In this document: piece by piece, positions 51,348-59,392 of the stretch | Layout of the letters: every line of letters begins with the position of its first letter | Numbering within the stretch: the first letter of the stretch is position 1 | DNA from: Achromobacter marplatensis | GTDB taxonomy: Bacteria; Pseudomonadota; Gammaproteobacteria; Burkholderiales; Burkholderiaceae_B | Reading direction: 5' to 3' | Assembly (NCBI RefSeq): GCF_002209535.1 | Contig: NZ_NJIG01000003.1 | Coordinates: 248,001-312,000, forward strand | DNA: 64,000 bases | Notes under the pieces: generated by a model | Database searches by the model: none | Told to the model about the DNA's origin: nothing | What the model saw: the letters and a program-made list of their open reading frames with translations, nothing else | Program-made: the position numbers and the translations under genes

Positions 51348-52925
51348 TTATTGCAGGTAGACGTCGTCCAGCGGCGACAACATGCCCCATATCCCCTCGG
51401 GCATGCCGTGCACCTTCTTGGACGTCAGCGTGTGGTACGGAATCACCGTCAGGAAATCGATCGGCACGTCTTCGGTGACCAGGCGCTGGAACTCGGCGTA
51501 TTGCGCCCGGCGCTTCTCCACGTCGGTCTCCATGCCCGCCTGCGCCAGCAGCTCGTCGACCTTCGGGTTGGAGTAGGACTGCGTATTGGTCCAGATGATG
51601 TCGCGGATGTTGCTGGACAGGTAGGTGCGGTGCACGCCGATGACCGGGTCTCCCCAGTTGAAGACAATATCGGTCGTCATGTCGAAATCATGGCTGGCGA
51701 TGCGCTTGGCCCAGGTCGGAAAATCGGGCGATGCGCGCACCTGCACCGCGATGCCCACCTTCTTCAACTGGCTGCGCAGGTACTCGGCCACGTTCTTGCC
51801 CTGCACGTCCGAGCCGGGCATGTAGTCCACCGTCAGCGTCATGCGCTCGCCCTTGGCGTCCTTCTTGAAACCGGCCTCCTCCAGCAGCTGCTCCGATTTC
51901 TTGAGGTCCAGCGGGTACTTCTTCACGTCCGGGGTGGCGTAGGGGCTGGTGCCCACGATCGGGCCGTCAGCGGGTTTGGCGAACCCCGCGTTCAACGCCT
52001 TGGTGATGAAGCCCTTGTCGGTCGCGTAGGCGATGGCTTGCCGCACGCGCACGTCGTTCAAGGGCTTGCGCGCCGTATTGAAGGCCAGCCAGCTCAGCGC
52101 ACCGATGCCCTCGTAGCCGCGATTGGTCATGACGATGGCGGCGTTGTCCTTGGCGCGCCGCAAGATGGTCGGCTCGGTCATGAAGGGCAAGGCCCCGATG
52201 TCGCCACGTTCCAGCCCGATCAACAGATTGGTGGCGTCCGGATTGATCTTCACCACGATGCGGTCCAGATACGGCTTGCCCGGCAGGAAGAACTTGTCGA
52301 ACCGCTCCAGCACGATCTCCTGGCCGGGCTTGAATTCCTTGAACTTGAATGGGCCCGACCCCACTACGTCCGTCGAATTCCGGGGATGCGTCTTGATGTC
52401 TTGCCCATCGTCGTAGATATGCTTGGGCAACACGGGCATCAGCGCCGGCGACAAGGCCAGCAGGATCGCCGGGTGCGGCTGGCTCATGCGCAGCACGGCC
52501 GTATAGGGATCGGGCGTCTCGACGGATTGCACGGGCGCAAACATGGTCTGAAACGGGTGATTGTTCTTGACCACCATGACCGAGAACGCCACGTCTGCGG
52601 ACGTAATGGGCTTGCCATCATGAAACACGGCGTCTTTGCGCAAATGCAGCGTCAGGGACTTGCCGTCCGGCGCCAATTCCCACGATTCGGCCAGATAGGG
52701 TTGCGGCTTCCAGTCCGCGTCGTAACGCAGGGGGCTGGCAAAGAGCTGCGCACTGGGCAGCGCGGTTGCCGTACCCGATTGCACCGCGCCGTTCAGATGT
52801 CGGGGCACCTGGGTCGATCCCACGACCAGCGTGCCGCCGGGCTTGGGCGCATCCGCCGCCACCGCCCCGCCCGCCATCGCCATCACCGCCAGAATCGTTG
52901 CCAAGCCTTGTCGTGCGCTGCGCAT
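51348..52925 (-). CDS. dppA: Peptide/nickel-type ABC transporter, periplasmic binding protein (family 5)
   Basis: This 525-residue exported protein has its signal peptide at residues 1-23 (ending GGAVAAD). The mature family-5 opening PGGTLVVGSTQVPRHLN is followed by LAESWELAPDGKSLTLHLRKDAVFHDGKP (about 78-106), the signature block of this family. NDVRVRQAIAYATDKG is also typical. The ligands of the family include peptides, nickel, sugars and opines. In this cluster a taurine conjugate or another amide is plausible. The symbol marks the family only. Confidence 0.85.
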   Translation of the reverse strand: MRSARQGLATILAVMAMAGGAVAADAPKPGGTLVVGSTQVPRHLNGAVQSGTATALPSAQLFASPLRYDADWKPQPYLAESWELAPDGKSLTLHLRKDAVFHDGKPITSADVAFSVMVVKNNHPFQTMFAPVQSVETPDPYTAVLRMSQPHPAILLALSPALMPVLPKHIYDDGQDIKTHPRNSTDVVGSGPFKFKEFKPGQEIVLERFDKFFLPGKPYLDRIVVKINPDATNLLIGLERGDIGALPFMTEPTILRRAKDNAAIVMTNRGYEGIGALSWLAFNTARKPLNDVRVRQAIAYATDKGFITKALNAGFAKPADGPIVGTSPYATPDVKKYPLDLKKSEQLLEEAGFKKDAKGERMTLTVDYMPGSDVQGKNVAEYLRSQLKKVGIAVQVRASPDFPTWAKRIASHDFDMTTDIVFNWGDPVIGVHRTYLSSNIRDIIWTNTQSYSNPKVDELLAQAGMETDVEKRRAQYAEFQRLVTEDVPIDFLTVIPYHTLTSKKVHGMPEGIWGMLSPLDDVYLQ

Positions 52926-53057
52926 GATTTTTCCCTTGATGTGTTTGCTACACCGGCCACTCGTTGGATGGCTTTCGCGTAAGCGTAGCCATCCAATGGA
53001 CCAGGCCTTAGTACCAAACAGGCAGAGTCTTTGGTGCCAGCGACGCCAGCGAGACGG

Positions 53058-53996
53058 TCATGCGGAAACGGCGGCGCTTGCCGCGCAGGCGCGTGCATAC
53101 AGGACGGCGACCGCGCAGCTGTTGACGCGCGCCTGCATGGAGTCGGAGCGGCTGGTCAGCAACACCGGCACACGCGTGCCCAGCACGAGGCCGGCCGTGC
53201 CCGCACCGGCCAGCCAGGTCAGCTCCTTGTAGAGCATGTTGCCCGCCTCGATGTCGGGCACCAGCAGGATGTCGGCGTCGCCGGCCACGCGCGACACGAT
53301 GCCCTTCTGGTCCGCCGCGTCGCGCGAGATCGCGTTATCGAACGCCAGCGGCCCATCGATATCGCCGCCCCGGATCTGCTGCCGGTCGGCCATCTTCGAC
53401 AGCGCGGCGGCGTCCAGCGTGGCCGGCATCGACGGATTGACGGACTCGGTCGCGCACAGCACCGCAAGCTTCGGGCGCGTCACACCCAGCGCCCGCGCCA
53501 GGTCGATGGCGTTCTGGGCGATGTCCGCCTTTTCCTGCAAGGTCGGCGCGATGTTGACGGCCGCGTCCGTCAGGATGAACAACTTGGGATACGCGGCTAC
53601 CGCCATGACGAATGCGTGGCTGATGCGGCGGTCCGTGCGCAGCCCGGATTCGCGGGCCACCACGGCCGACATGAAATGGTCCGTGTGCAGGCTGCCCTTC
53701 ATCAACATGCTGGCCGCGCCATCGCGCGCCAAGGCGGCGGCGGCCCGCGCGGCAAGCTTCTCGTCATCCGGCGTGTCCACGATCTCAAGTTCGCCGGCAC
53801 GCACGCCCATCTCGGCCAGCAAGGCCGCGATGCGGCGCGCCGGGCCCACCAGCACCGGCTCGATGTAGCCGGCGTCCCGCGCCTGAACGGCCGCGCCCAG
53901 GCTTGCCGGGCACAGGGGATAGGCCACCGCGGTGCGCAGCCGCCCGGCCGATAGCGCGGCATCGCGCAGGGGTTCGAACAATCGGTCGATTGCCAT
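53058..53996 (-). CDS. pta: Phosphate acetyltransferase (Pta/Ptb-type domain)
   Basis: This 312-residue enzyme converts acetyl phosphate and CoA to acetyl-CoA and phosphate. The fold segments are VEPVLVGP-like at YIEPVLVGPARRI (residues about 44-56), SLHTDHFMSAVV (about 102-113), RRISHAFVM and DAAVNIAPTLQEKADIAQNAI. It is the short form without the regulatory N-terminus. Directly downstream of xsc it takes the acetyl phosphate released from sulfoacetaldehyde, as in known taurine pathways. The spacing to xsc is 81 bases. Confidence 0.88.
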   Translation of the reverse strand: MAIDRLFEPLRDAALSAGRLRTAVAYPLCPASLGAAVQARDAGYIEPVLVGPARRIAALLAEMGVRAGELEIVDTPDDEKLAARAAAALARDGAASMLMKGSLHTDHFMSAVVARESGLRTDRRISHAFVMAVAAYPKLFILTDAAVNIAPTLQEKADIAQNAIDLARALGVTRPKLAVLCATESVNPSMPATLDAAALSKMADRQQIRGGDIDGPLAFDNAISRDAADQKGIVSRVAGDADILLVPDIEAGNMLYKELTWLAGAGTAGLVLGTRVPVLLTSRSDSMQARVNSCAVAVLYARACAASAAVSA

Positions 53997-54077
53997 GGGT
54001 ACGTGCTCCTGCCGCGGATGTCCGCAAGGTCAAATGGAATGCCTGCGGCGCGGCACCGGCCGCGCCGCAGGCATCGG

Positions 54078-55889
54078 TCACCCCTTGACGGGATCGATCG
54101 ACAGCGGCACTTCGCCCGAATGGAACGGTTGGTTCACGTACTGCTTGTACTTGTCCAGCAAGCGCAGCGGCTGCTTGAGCGCGTCGCGCCGGAACGGGTC
54201 GCCCAGTTCCTGGCTGACCATCATCTCCAGCACCGTGGTCTTGCCTTCCGACTGCGCCTTGCAGGCGGCCTGCAACGCGGCGCCGACCTGATCGGCGTGC
54301 TCAACACGGATGCCTTCCGCGCCCATCGCACGGGCCAGTTCCGCGAAGCTGGGGTTGATCAGGTTGCTGCCTACGAAGCGACGCCCGTAGAAGTCCACCT
54401 GGTTCTTCTTTTCCGCCCCCCACTGCCCGTTGTGAAAGACCACCGCCGTCACAGGGATCTTCTCGCGCACGCAGGTCAGCAATTCCTGGAAGCTCATGCA
54501 CCAGGCGCCATCACCCACGTAGGCCACCGCCGGCCGGTCGGGGCGGCCCAGCTTGGCGCCGATCAGCGCCGGCAGCGCATAGCCGCAGTTGCCGAAGCTC
54601 ATGGCGGCCAGCATGGAGTTCGGTTCGTCAAAGCGCAGATAGCTGTTGGAGACCGAGCAGATGTTGCCGATGTCGGTGGATACCATCACCTGCTTGGGCA
54701 TCGCGCGTTCCAGCTCGCGCAGCATGCGGCGCGGATGCATGCGGCCGCCGCCGTGTTCGATGATGTCCAGGCTCCAGTCGTCGCGCTCGTGCGACCACCC
54801 GTCCAGTTCCTTTTCCCATTCGGCCTTCTGCGACGCGATCTCGTCGCCGCGCGCCGTCTTGGTACGCGTGCAGGCCACGTCGCGGTCCTTCAGCTTGGCG
54901 GTCAACGCCGCGGCGGCCGGCCGCGCGTCGCCGCAGATGCCCACCGACACCGGACGCACCAGGCCCAGCATGCGGTGGTCGGCGTCCACCTGGATGATGC
55001 GCGCGCCTTGCGGCCAATAGTCCAAGCCGTGCTGCGGCAAGGTGCCGAACGGCCCCAGGCGCGTCCCCAGCGCCAGCACCACGTCGGCTTGAGACAGCAG
55101 TTTCATGCCGGCCTTGGCGCCCTGATAGCCCAGCGGCCCGCACCACAGCGGGTGGCTGGCGGGGAACGCATCGTTATGCAGATAACTGGTCACTACCGGC
55201 GCGCCCAAGAGTTCGGCCAACGCCACGCATTCAGCTTGGCCTTCCGAGAACAGCACGCCGCCGCCCGCCACGATGACCGGGAACTTGGCCTCGGCCAACA
55301 GGCGGGCCGCCGCTTCCAGGTCTTCTTCCGAGCCCGGCCCGCGGCGGATGCGACGTGGTTCCGGGATGGCCACATCGATTTCGCCGTAGAAGTAGTCGCG
55401 CGGAATGTTCAGTTGCGTGGGGCCGCGTTCGGCCATTGCATTGTCGAAGGCCTTGGCCGTGAATTCCGCCATGCGGTCCGGGCGGTTCACATGCGCCTGA
55501 TACTTGGTGATGCGCGAAAAGATGGGCAGCTGTTCGGTTTCCTGGAAGCCGCCCAGCCCCATGCCGGACGTGCCGGTCTCGGGCGTGATCGCCACCACCG
55601 GGCTGTGCGCCCAATACGCGGCGGCCACGCCGGTCACGAAGTTGGTGATGCCGGGGCCGTTCTGCGCAATGCATACGCCGTGGCGGCCCGTCACCCGGGA
55701 ATAGCCGTCCGCCATGTGCGCGGCGCCCTGCTCGTGCACCGTGGGCACGAAGCGGATGCCTGCGGCGGGGAACAAGTCCAGCGCATCCATGAAGGCCGAA
55801 CCGACGATGCCGAATACGTCTTTGACGCCCTGCGCGACCAGCGTTTCAACAAACGCTTCGCTGGGGGTCATGTGTTGCTTGCTGCTCAT
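54078..55889 (-). CDS. xsc: Sulfoacetaldehyde acetyltransferase
   Basis: This 603-residue thiamine-diphosphate enzyme splits sulfoacetaldehyde with phosphate into acetyl phosphate and sulfite. The cofactor glutamate is in PTVHEQGAAHMADGY (about residue 48). The C-terminal VGDGAWCMSFQELLTC with a following NGQWGAEKKNQVDFYGRRF is the TPP/Mg motif and, in its exact form, is specific to Xsc rather than acetolactate synthases. I chose ATG 55889 (MSSKQHMTPSEAF), with GAGAGA upstream; an earlier in-frame start lies in the divergent promoter. It is the key lyase of taurine use here. Confidence 0.95.
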   Translation of the reverse strand: MSSKQHMTPSEAFVETLVAQGVKDVFGIVGSAFMDALDLFPAAGIRFVPTVHEQGAAHMADGYSRVTGRHGVCIAQNGPGITNFVTGVAAAYWAHSPVVAITPETGTSGMGLGGFQETEQLPIFSRITKYQAHVNRPDRMAEFTAKAFDNAMAERGPTQLNIPRDYFYGEIDVAIPEPRRIRRGPGSEEDLEAAARLLAEAKFPVIVAGGGVLFSEGQAECVALAELLGAPVVTSYLHNDAFPASHPLWCGPLGYQGAKAGMKLLSQADVVLALGTRLGPFGTLPQHGLDYWPQGARIIQVDADHRMLGLVRPVSVGICGDARPAAAALTAKLKDRDVACTRTKTARGDEIASQKAEWEKELDGWSHERDDWSLDIIEHGGGRMHPRRMLRELERAMPKQVMVSTDIGNICSVSNSYLRFDEPNSMLAAMSFGNCGYALPALIGAKLGRPDRPAVAYVGDGAWCMSFQELLTCVREKIPVTAVVFHNGQWGAEKKNQVDFYGRRFVGSNLINPSFAELARAMGAEGIRVEHADQVGAALQAACKAQSEGKTTVLEMMVSQELGDPFRRDALKQPLRLLDKYKQYVNQPFHSGEVPLSIDPVKG

Positions 55890-56035
55890 GGTCTCTCTCC
55901 TGGCAGGCCGGCGCTTGTGTGGTTGCATCGTGGCCGGGGTGATTCGATACTGCCGGAGAAAACCCGCCCGTCCCACCCCTCTGCGTTTCATTTTCTGTAA
56001 AATCCGTGCGACGATGGGCCATTGGCCGCCGAATC

Positions 56036-56048
56036 TTCAAATATTGAA
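56036..56048. promoter_or_regulatory. TTCAA-ATA-TTGAA palindrome between xsc and the IclR gene
   Basis: A perfect 5-base dyad with a 3-base centre ends 2 bases before the IclR start codon in the xsc/IclR divergent gap (55890-56050). Its place over the translation start suggests autorepression by the IclR protein. A TAAAAT box at 55998-56003 could be the -10 element of the IclR gene. Confidence 0.4.
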
Positions 56049-56050
56049 AG

Positions 56051-56809
56051 ATGAAAGACGAATCCTCCGCCGCGTTGCGCGCGCTGACCTTGCTGGAGCA
56101 GGTCGCCCGATCCGAATCACCCGTGTCGCTGGCAGCGCTGACCGACGCCACCGGGCTGCCCAAGCCGTCCGTATTGCGCATCCTGACGCGCCTGGTCGAG
56201 GCCGGCATGTTGCTGCGCGAACCGGCCGGCAAAAGCTACGTCAGCGGCCCCCGCCTGAGCGCGCTGGCGCGCGAGACGCTGCTGAATTCGCCCTTGCGCG
56301 GCGAACGCCACCGCATCCTGGACAGCCTGGTCGATGAAATCGGCGAAACCTGCAACTGCACCATGCTGGACGGCGACGAAGTCATCTACCTGGACCGCGT
56401 GGAAACCGCCTGGCCGCTGCGCGTGAACCTCCAGACCGGGTCGCGCGTGCCGCTGCACTGTTCGGCCAGCGGCAAACTGTTCCTGGCCCATATGCGGCGC
56501 GAGCCCCGCGCGCGGCTGCTGGCCGCCGCCCCCTTGCCGCGATACACGCCGAACACCTTGTGCGACGTCGCCGCGCTTGAGCAAGAGCTGCGCGCCATCA
56601 AGAAAGAAGGCGCCAGCTTCGACCGCGAAGAATTCCTGCTGGGCATCGTCTGCATGGCCGTGCCCATCCTGCATGGGCCGCGCGTCATCGCCGCCGTAGC
56701 CCTGCACGCGCCGGTCGCCCGCCTGTCCATCGACGGCGCGCGAGCCTGGCTGCCCCGCATGCAGGAAGCGGCCCGAGCGCTGGCGGGCACATACGAACCG
56801 CAGCCGTAG
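56051..56809 (+). CDS. IclR-family regulator divergent from xsc
   Basis: This 252-residue protein has a winged helix at residues about 5-65 (SPVSLAALTDATGLPKPSVLRIL) and an IclR ligand domain with CNCTMLDGDEVIYLDRVETAWPLRVNLQTGSRVPLHCSASGKL split over residues about 97-140. It has several cysteines in that domain. As it faces xsc, it is the likely local regulator of the xsc-pta run, alongside the MocR protein at 41232. Two regulator types for one taurine island is unusual. Confidence 0.88.
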   Translation: MKDESSAALRALTLLEQVARSESPVSLAALTDATGLPKPSVLRILTRLVEAGMLLREPAGKSYVSGPRLSALARETLLNSPLRGERHRILDSLVDEIGETCNCTMLDGDEVIYLDRVETAWPLRVNLQTGSRVPLHCSASGKLFLAHMRREPRARLLAAAPLPRYTPNTLCDVAALEQELRAIKKEGASFDREEFLLGIVCMAVPILHGPRVIAAVALHAPVARLSIDGARAWLPRMQEAARALAGTYEPQP

Positions 56810-56946
56810 CCTGCGGCGGCATGCGCACTACGTCCCTGATTTGATTTATCTGGGCGCCCGGCCCGCCCGGGCGAAGGTCTGGCCATGCCCAGGGCTTACA
56901 CTGTCGGTCGACTCTGTTTTTCGCATTTTTTGCGATCCCTCCTATT

Positions 56947-58335
56947 GTGACCAACACGCCCTTCTCCTCCCTGCCCCTCTTGCCCGCCCTGCTCGACAAC
57001 CTGCAAAGCCTGGGGTTCGAGCAAATGACGCCCATCCAGGCGCAAAGCCTGCCCCTCATCCTGGAAGGCCGCGACATCATCGCGCAAGCCAAGACGGGCA
57101 GCGGCAAGACCGCGGCGTTCGGCCTGGGCGTGCTGCAGAAGCTGGACACGAGCCGCCTGACGCCCCAGGCGCTGCTGGTCTGCCCCACCCGTGAATTGGC
57201 CGATCAGGTCGCGCAGGAACTGCGCCGGCTGGCGCGCCTGATTCCCAACGTCAAGATCCTGACCCTGTGCGGCGGCGCTGCCGCCCGCCCCCAGGCCGAA
57301 TCGCTGGCGCGCGGCGCCCACCTGGTCGTCGGCACACCCGGCCGCATCCAGGACCACCTGACGCGCGGCAGCCTGGATCTGGCCGGCCTGACCACGCTGG
57401 TGCTGGACGAAGCCGACCGCATGGTCGACATGGGCTTCTATGACGACATCGTCGCCATCGCCTCGCACTGCCCGGCCAAACGCCAGACGCTGCTGTTTTC
57501 GGCCACCTACCCCGACAACATCCGCAAGCTCAGCGCCCGGTTCCTGCGCAACCCGGCCGAAGTCAAGGTCGAAGCGCAGCACGACGCCAGCCGCATCGAA
57601 CAGATCTTCTACGAAATCGACGGTAAGGACCGCCTGGACGCCGTGGCGCGCCTGCTGGCGCACTTCCGCCCCGTCTCCACGCTGGCCTTCTGCAACACCA
57701 AGATTCGCAGCCACGACCTGGTCGAACGGCTGCAGGCCGACGGCATCAGCGCCCAGGCCTTGAACGGCGACCTGGAACAGCGCGAACGCGACGAGATCCT
57801 GATCCAGTTCGCCAACCAGAGCTGCGCGGTCCTGGTCGCCACCGATGTGGCCGCCCGCGGGCTGGACATCCAGAACCTGGGCGCCGTCATCAACGTGGAC
57901 GTCACCAAGGACACTGAAGTCCACGTGCACCGCATCGGCCGCAGCGGCCGGGGCGATCAGAAGGGCCTGGCGCTCAGCCTGTGTTCGCCCGACGAAATGC
58001 GCTGGGCCAACCTGGTCGAGCAATACCAGGGTTCGCCGCTGAAGTGGGGCGACATCAAGTCCTTGAAACCCAAGGCCGACCGCCCCCTGCGCGCGCCGAT
58101 GGTCACGCTGTGCATCCAGGGCGGCAAGAAGGACAAGCTGCGCCCGGGCGACCTGCTGGGCGCCCTGACCGGCGACGGCGGGCTGACCTTCGAACAGGTC
58201 GGCAAGATCAACATCACCGAATTCAACTCCTATGTGGCACTGGACCGCCAGATCGCCAAGCAGGTGTTCTCGCGCGTATCCAACAGCAATATCAAGGGCC
58301 GCCGGTTCCGCATGCGGTTCCTCGAAGAATTCTGA
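56947..58335 (+). CDS. dbpA: ATP-dependent RNA helicase DbpA
   Basis: This 462-residue DEAD-box helicase has the Q motif FEQMTPIQ (residues 24-31), Walker A AKTGSGKTA (48-56), DEAD at about 155, SATYP (about 187), HRIGRSGRG in the second RecA domain and a C-terminal RNA-binding DbpA domain (about 380-460) that targets 23S rRNA hairpin 92 in known members. The best start is GTG at 56947, which gives the standard N-terminus; no ATG fits. It acts in ribosome assembly. Confidence 0.92.
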   Translation: MTNTPFSSLPLLPALLDNLQSLGFEQMTPIQAQSLPLILEGRDIIAQAKTGSGKTAAFGLGVLQKLDTSRLTPQALLVCPTRELADQVAQELRRLARLIPNVKILTLCGGAAARPQAESLARGAHLVVGTPGRIQDHLTRGSLDLAGLTTLVLDEADRMVDMGFYDDIVAIASHCPAKRQTLLFSATYPDNIRKLSARFLRNPAEVKVEAQHDASRIEQIFYEIDGKDRLDAVARLLAHFRPVSTLAFCNTKIRSHDLVERLQADGISAQALNGDLEQRERDEILIQFANQSCAVLVATDVAARGLDIQNLGAVINVDVTKDTEVHVHRIGRSGRGDQKGLALSLCSPDEMRWANLVEQYQGSPLKWGDIKSLKPKADRPLRAPMVTLCIQGGKKDKLRPGDLLGALTGDGGLTFEQVGKINITEFNSYVALDRQIAKQVFSRVSNSNIKGRRFRMRFLEEF

Positions 58336-58539
58336 TTGCTGCCGGGACAGGGAATTTTTCCGGTCGACCGGTCGAAAGACCGCGATGAAAGCTTGATGAT
58401 TTTGCTCGGGTTTTGCCATAATGGCCCCGCCTGGCCCGGCGTTGCCGCCTCAATCGGGGCGCGCCGGACGCGGAACCAAAGGTAAACAGCGTGCTCCAAC
58501 GAGCCGCTGTCCCCTTAACCATCACAAGAGAAACTCACC

Positions 58540-58947
58540 ATGATCAAGTCCGACGATACCGGCAAGCTGATCCTGCGCCTGACCCTCGGCATTCTGATTC
58601 TGCTCCACGGCCTGTCCAAACTGATGGGCGGCGGCGTCACCGGCATCAGCGGCATGCTGTCGTCGCACGGCCTGCCGGGCTTTCTGGCCTATGGCGTGTA
58701 CGTGGGCGAAATCATCGCCCCCGTGCTGCTCATCATCGGCGTTTACACCCGCCTGGGCGGCCTGATCATCGCCATCAATATGGTGGTTGCGATCCTGCTG
58801 GCCCACACCGGCCAGTTGGGCACCATCACCAACACCGGCGGCTGGGCCCTGGAACTGCAAGGCATGTTCCTGTTCACCGCCCTGGCCATCGCCTTCATGG
58901 GCGCCGGCCGTTTCAGCCTGGCCGGCAACGGCGGCCGCTGGAACTAA
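58540..58947 (+). CDS. DoxX-family inner-membrane protein
   Basis: This 135-residue protein has four predicted membrane helices. LILRLTLGILILLHGLSKL (residues about 10-28) and the GEIIAPVLLIIGVYTRLGGLI block (about 54-74) are DoxX signatures. The family is often linked to redox protection or quinone chemistry, but no function is set. It has an AGAGAAAC-type leader and its own terminator, so it is a single-gene unit. Confidence 0.87.
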   Translation: MIKSDDTGKLILRLTLGILILLHGLSKLMGGGVTGISGMLSSHGLPGFLAYGVYVGEIIAPVLLIIGVYTRLGGLIIAINMVVAILLAHTGQLGTITNTGGWALELQGMFLFTALAIAFMGAGRFSLAGNGGRWN

Positions 58948-58990
58948 CCACCTGGCTTGGCGTTGCGCCCTCACCCGGCGCGATACAAGA

Positions 58991-59024
58991 CAACGGGGTC
59001 GCTCAGGCGGCCCCGTTGTTTTTT
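58991..59024 (+). terminator. Rho-independent terminator of the DoxX gene
   Basis: CAACGGGG (58991-58998) pairs with CCCCGTTG (59011-59018) across a 12-base loop and is followed by TTTTTT. It lies about 45 bases after the DoxX stop. Confidence 0.85.
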
Positions 59025-59197
59025 CCGCAGAGATTGATACGAACGACATGCGCCGTCACGCAGCCGCAAACATCCGTCACTTGAAAGCTGTTTCGGAACG
59101 ATTACAGCCGCGAACTCCCGCCTGAGGGTATGGCCTAATCCGTATCAGCGCATTAGGAAGTAAGCCACACACCTGGCGCTGGTTGGGAGTGACTCAA

Positions 59198-59362
59198 ATG
59201 AAGAAGCGTCTGCTGCTGGTGCTGGCCATAGCCAGTTCGTTGACCGGATGCGTCGTGGTGCCGGCTCGCCCGGCCTACTACCGCCCGGCCCCCGTCTATT
59301 ACACGCCGCACTACTATTACCCGGCGTACCCCGCTCCGCATTACTACTACCGCGGATATTGA
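59198..59362 (+). CDS. Very small Tyr/Pro-rich lipoprotein
   Basis: This 54-residue protein is short enough to be missed by length filters. The signal peptide MKKRLLLVLAIASSL ends in a lipobox LTGC (Cys18). The mature part is dominated by Tyr, Pro and His (YYRPAPVYYTPHYYYPAYP). It resembles the small YXWGXW-type envelope peptides that often precede larger relatives. The next gene, 30 bases on, encodes such a larger protein, so the two probably form a unit. Confidence 0.75.
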   Translation: MKKRLLLVLAIASSLTGCVVVPARPAYYRPAPVYYTPHYYYPAYPAPHYYYRGY

Positions 59363-59392
59363 TCCTCGCACCCGAGGCGATCAGGAACAGCC

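Noticed and set aside
50371-51390. A long N-terminal extension of DppC
   Set aside because: It covers dppB in a shifted frame; the ATGA overlap at 50367-50370 marks the real start.
53903-56000. A 665-codon open frame on the plus strand
   Set aside because: It is the antisense shadow of xsc; the minus-strand frame has clear TPP-enzyme motifs.
38393-56809. Pathogenicity or phage-borne island
   Set aside because: There is no integrase, tRNA or att-like repeat, and base composition matches the rest of the window.
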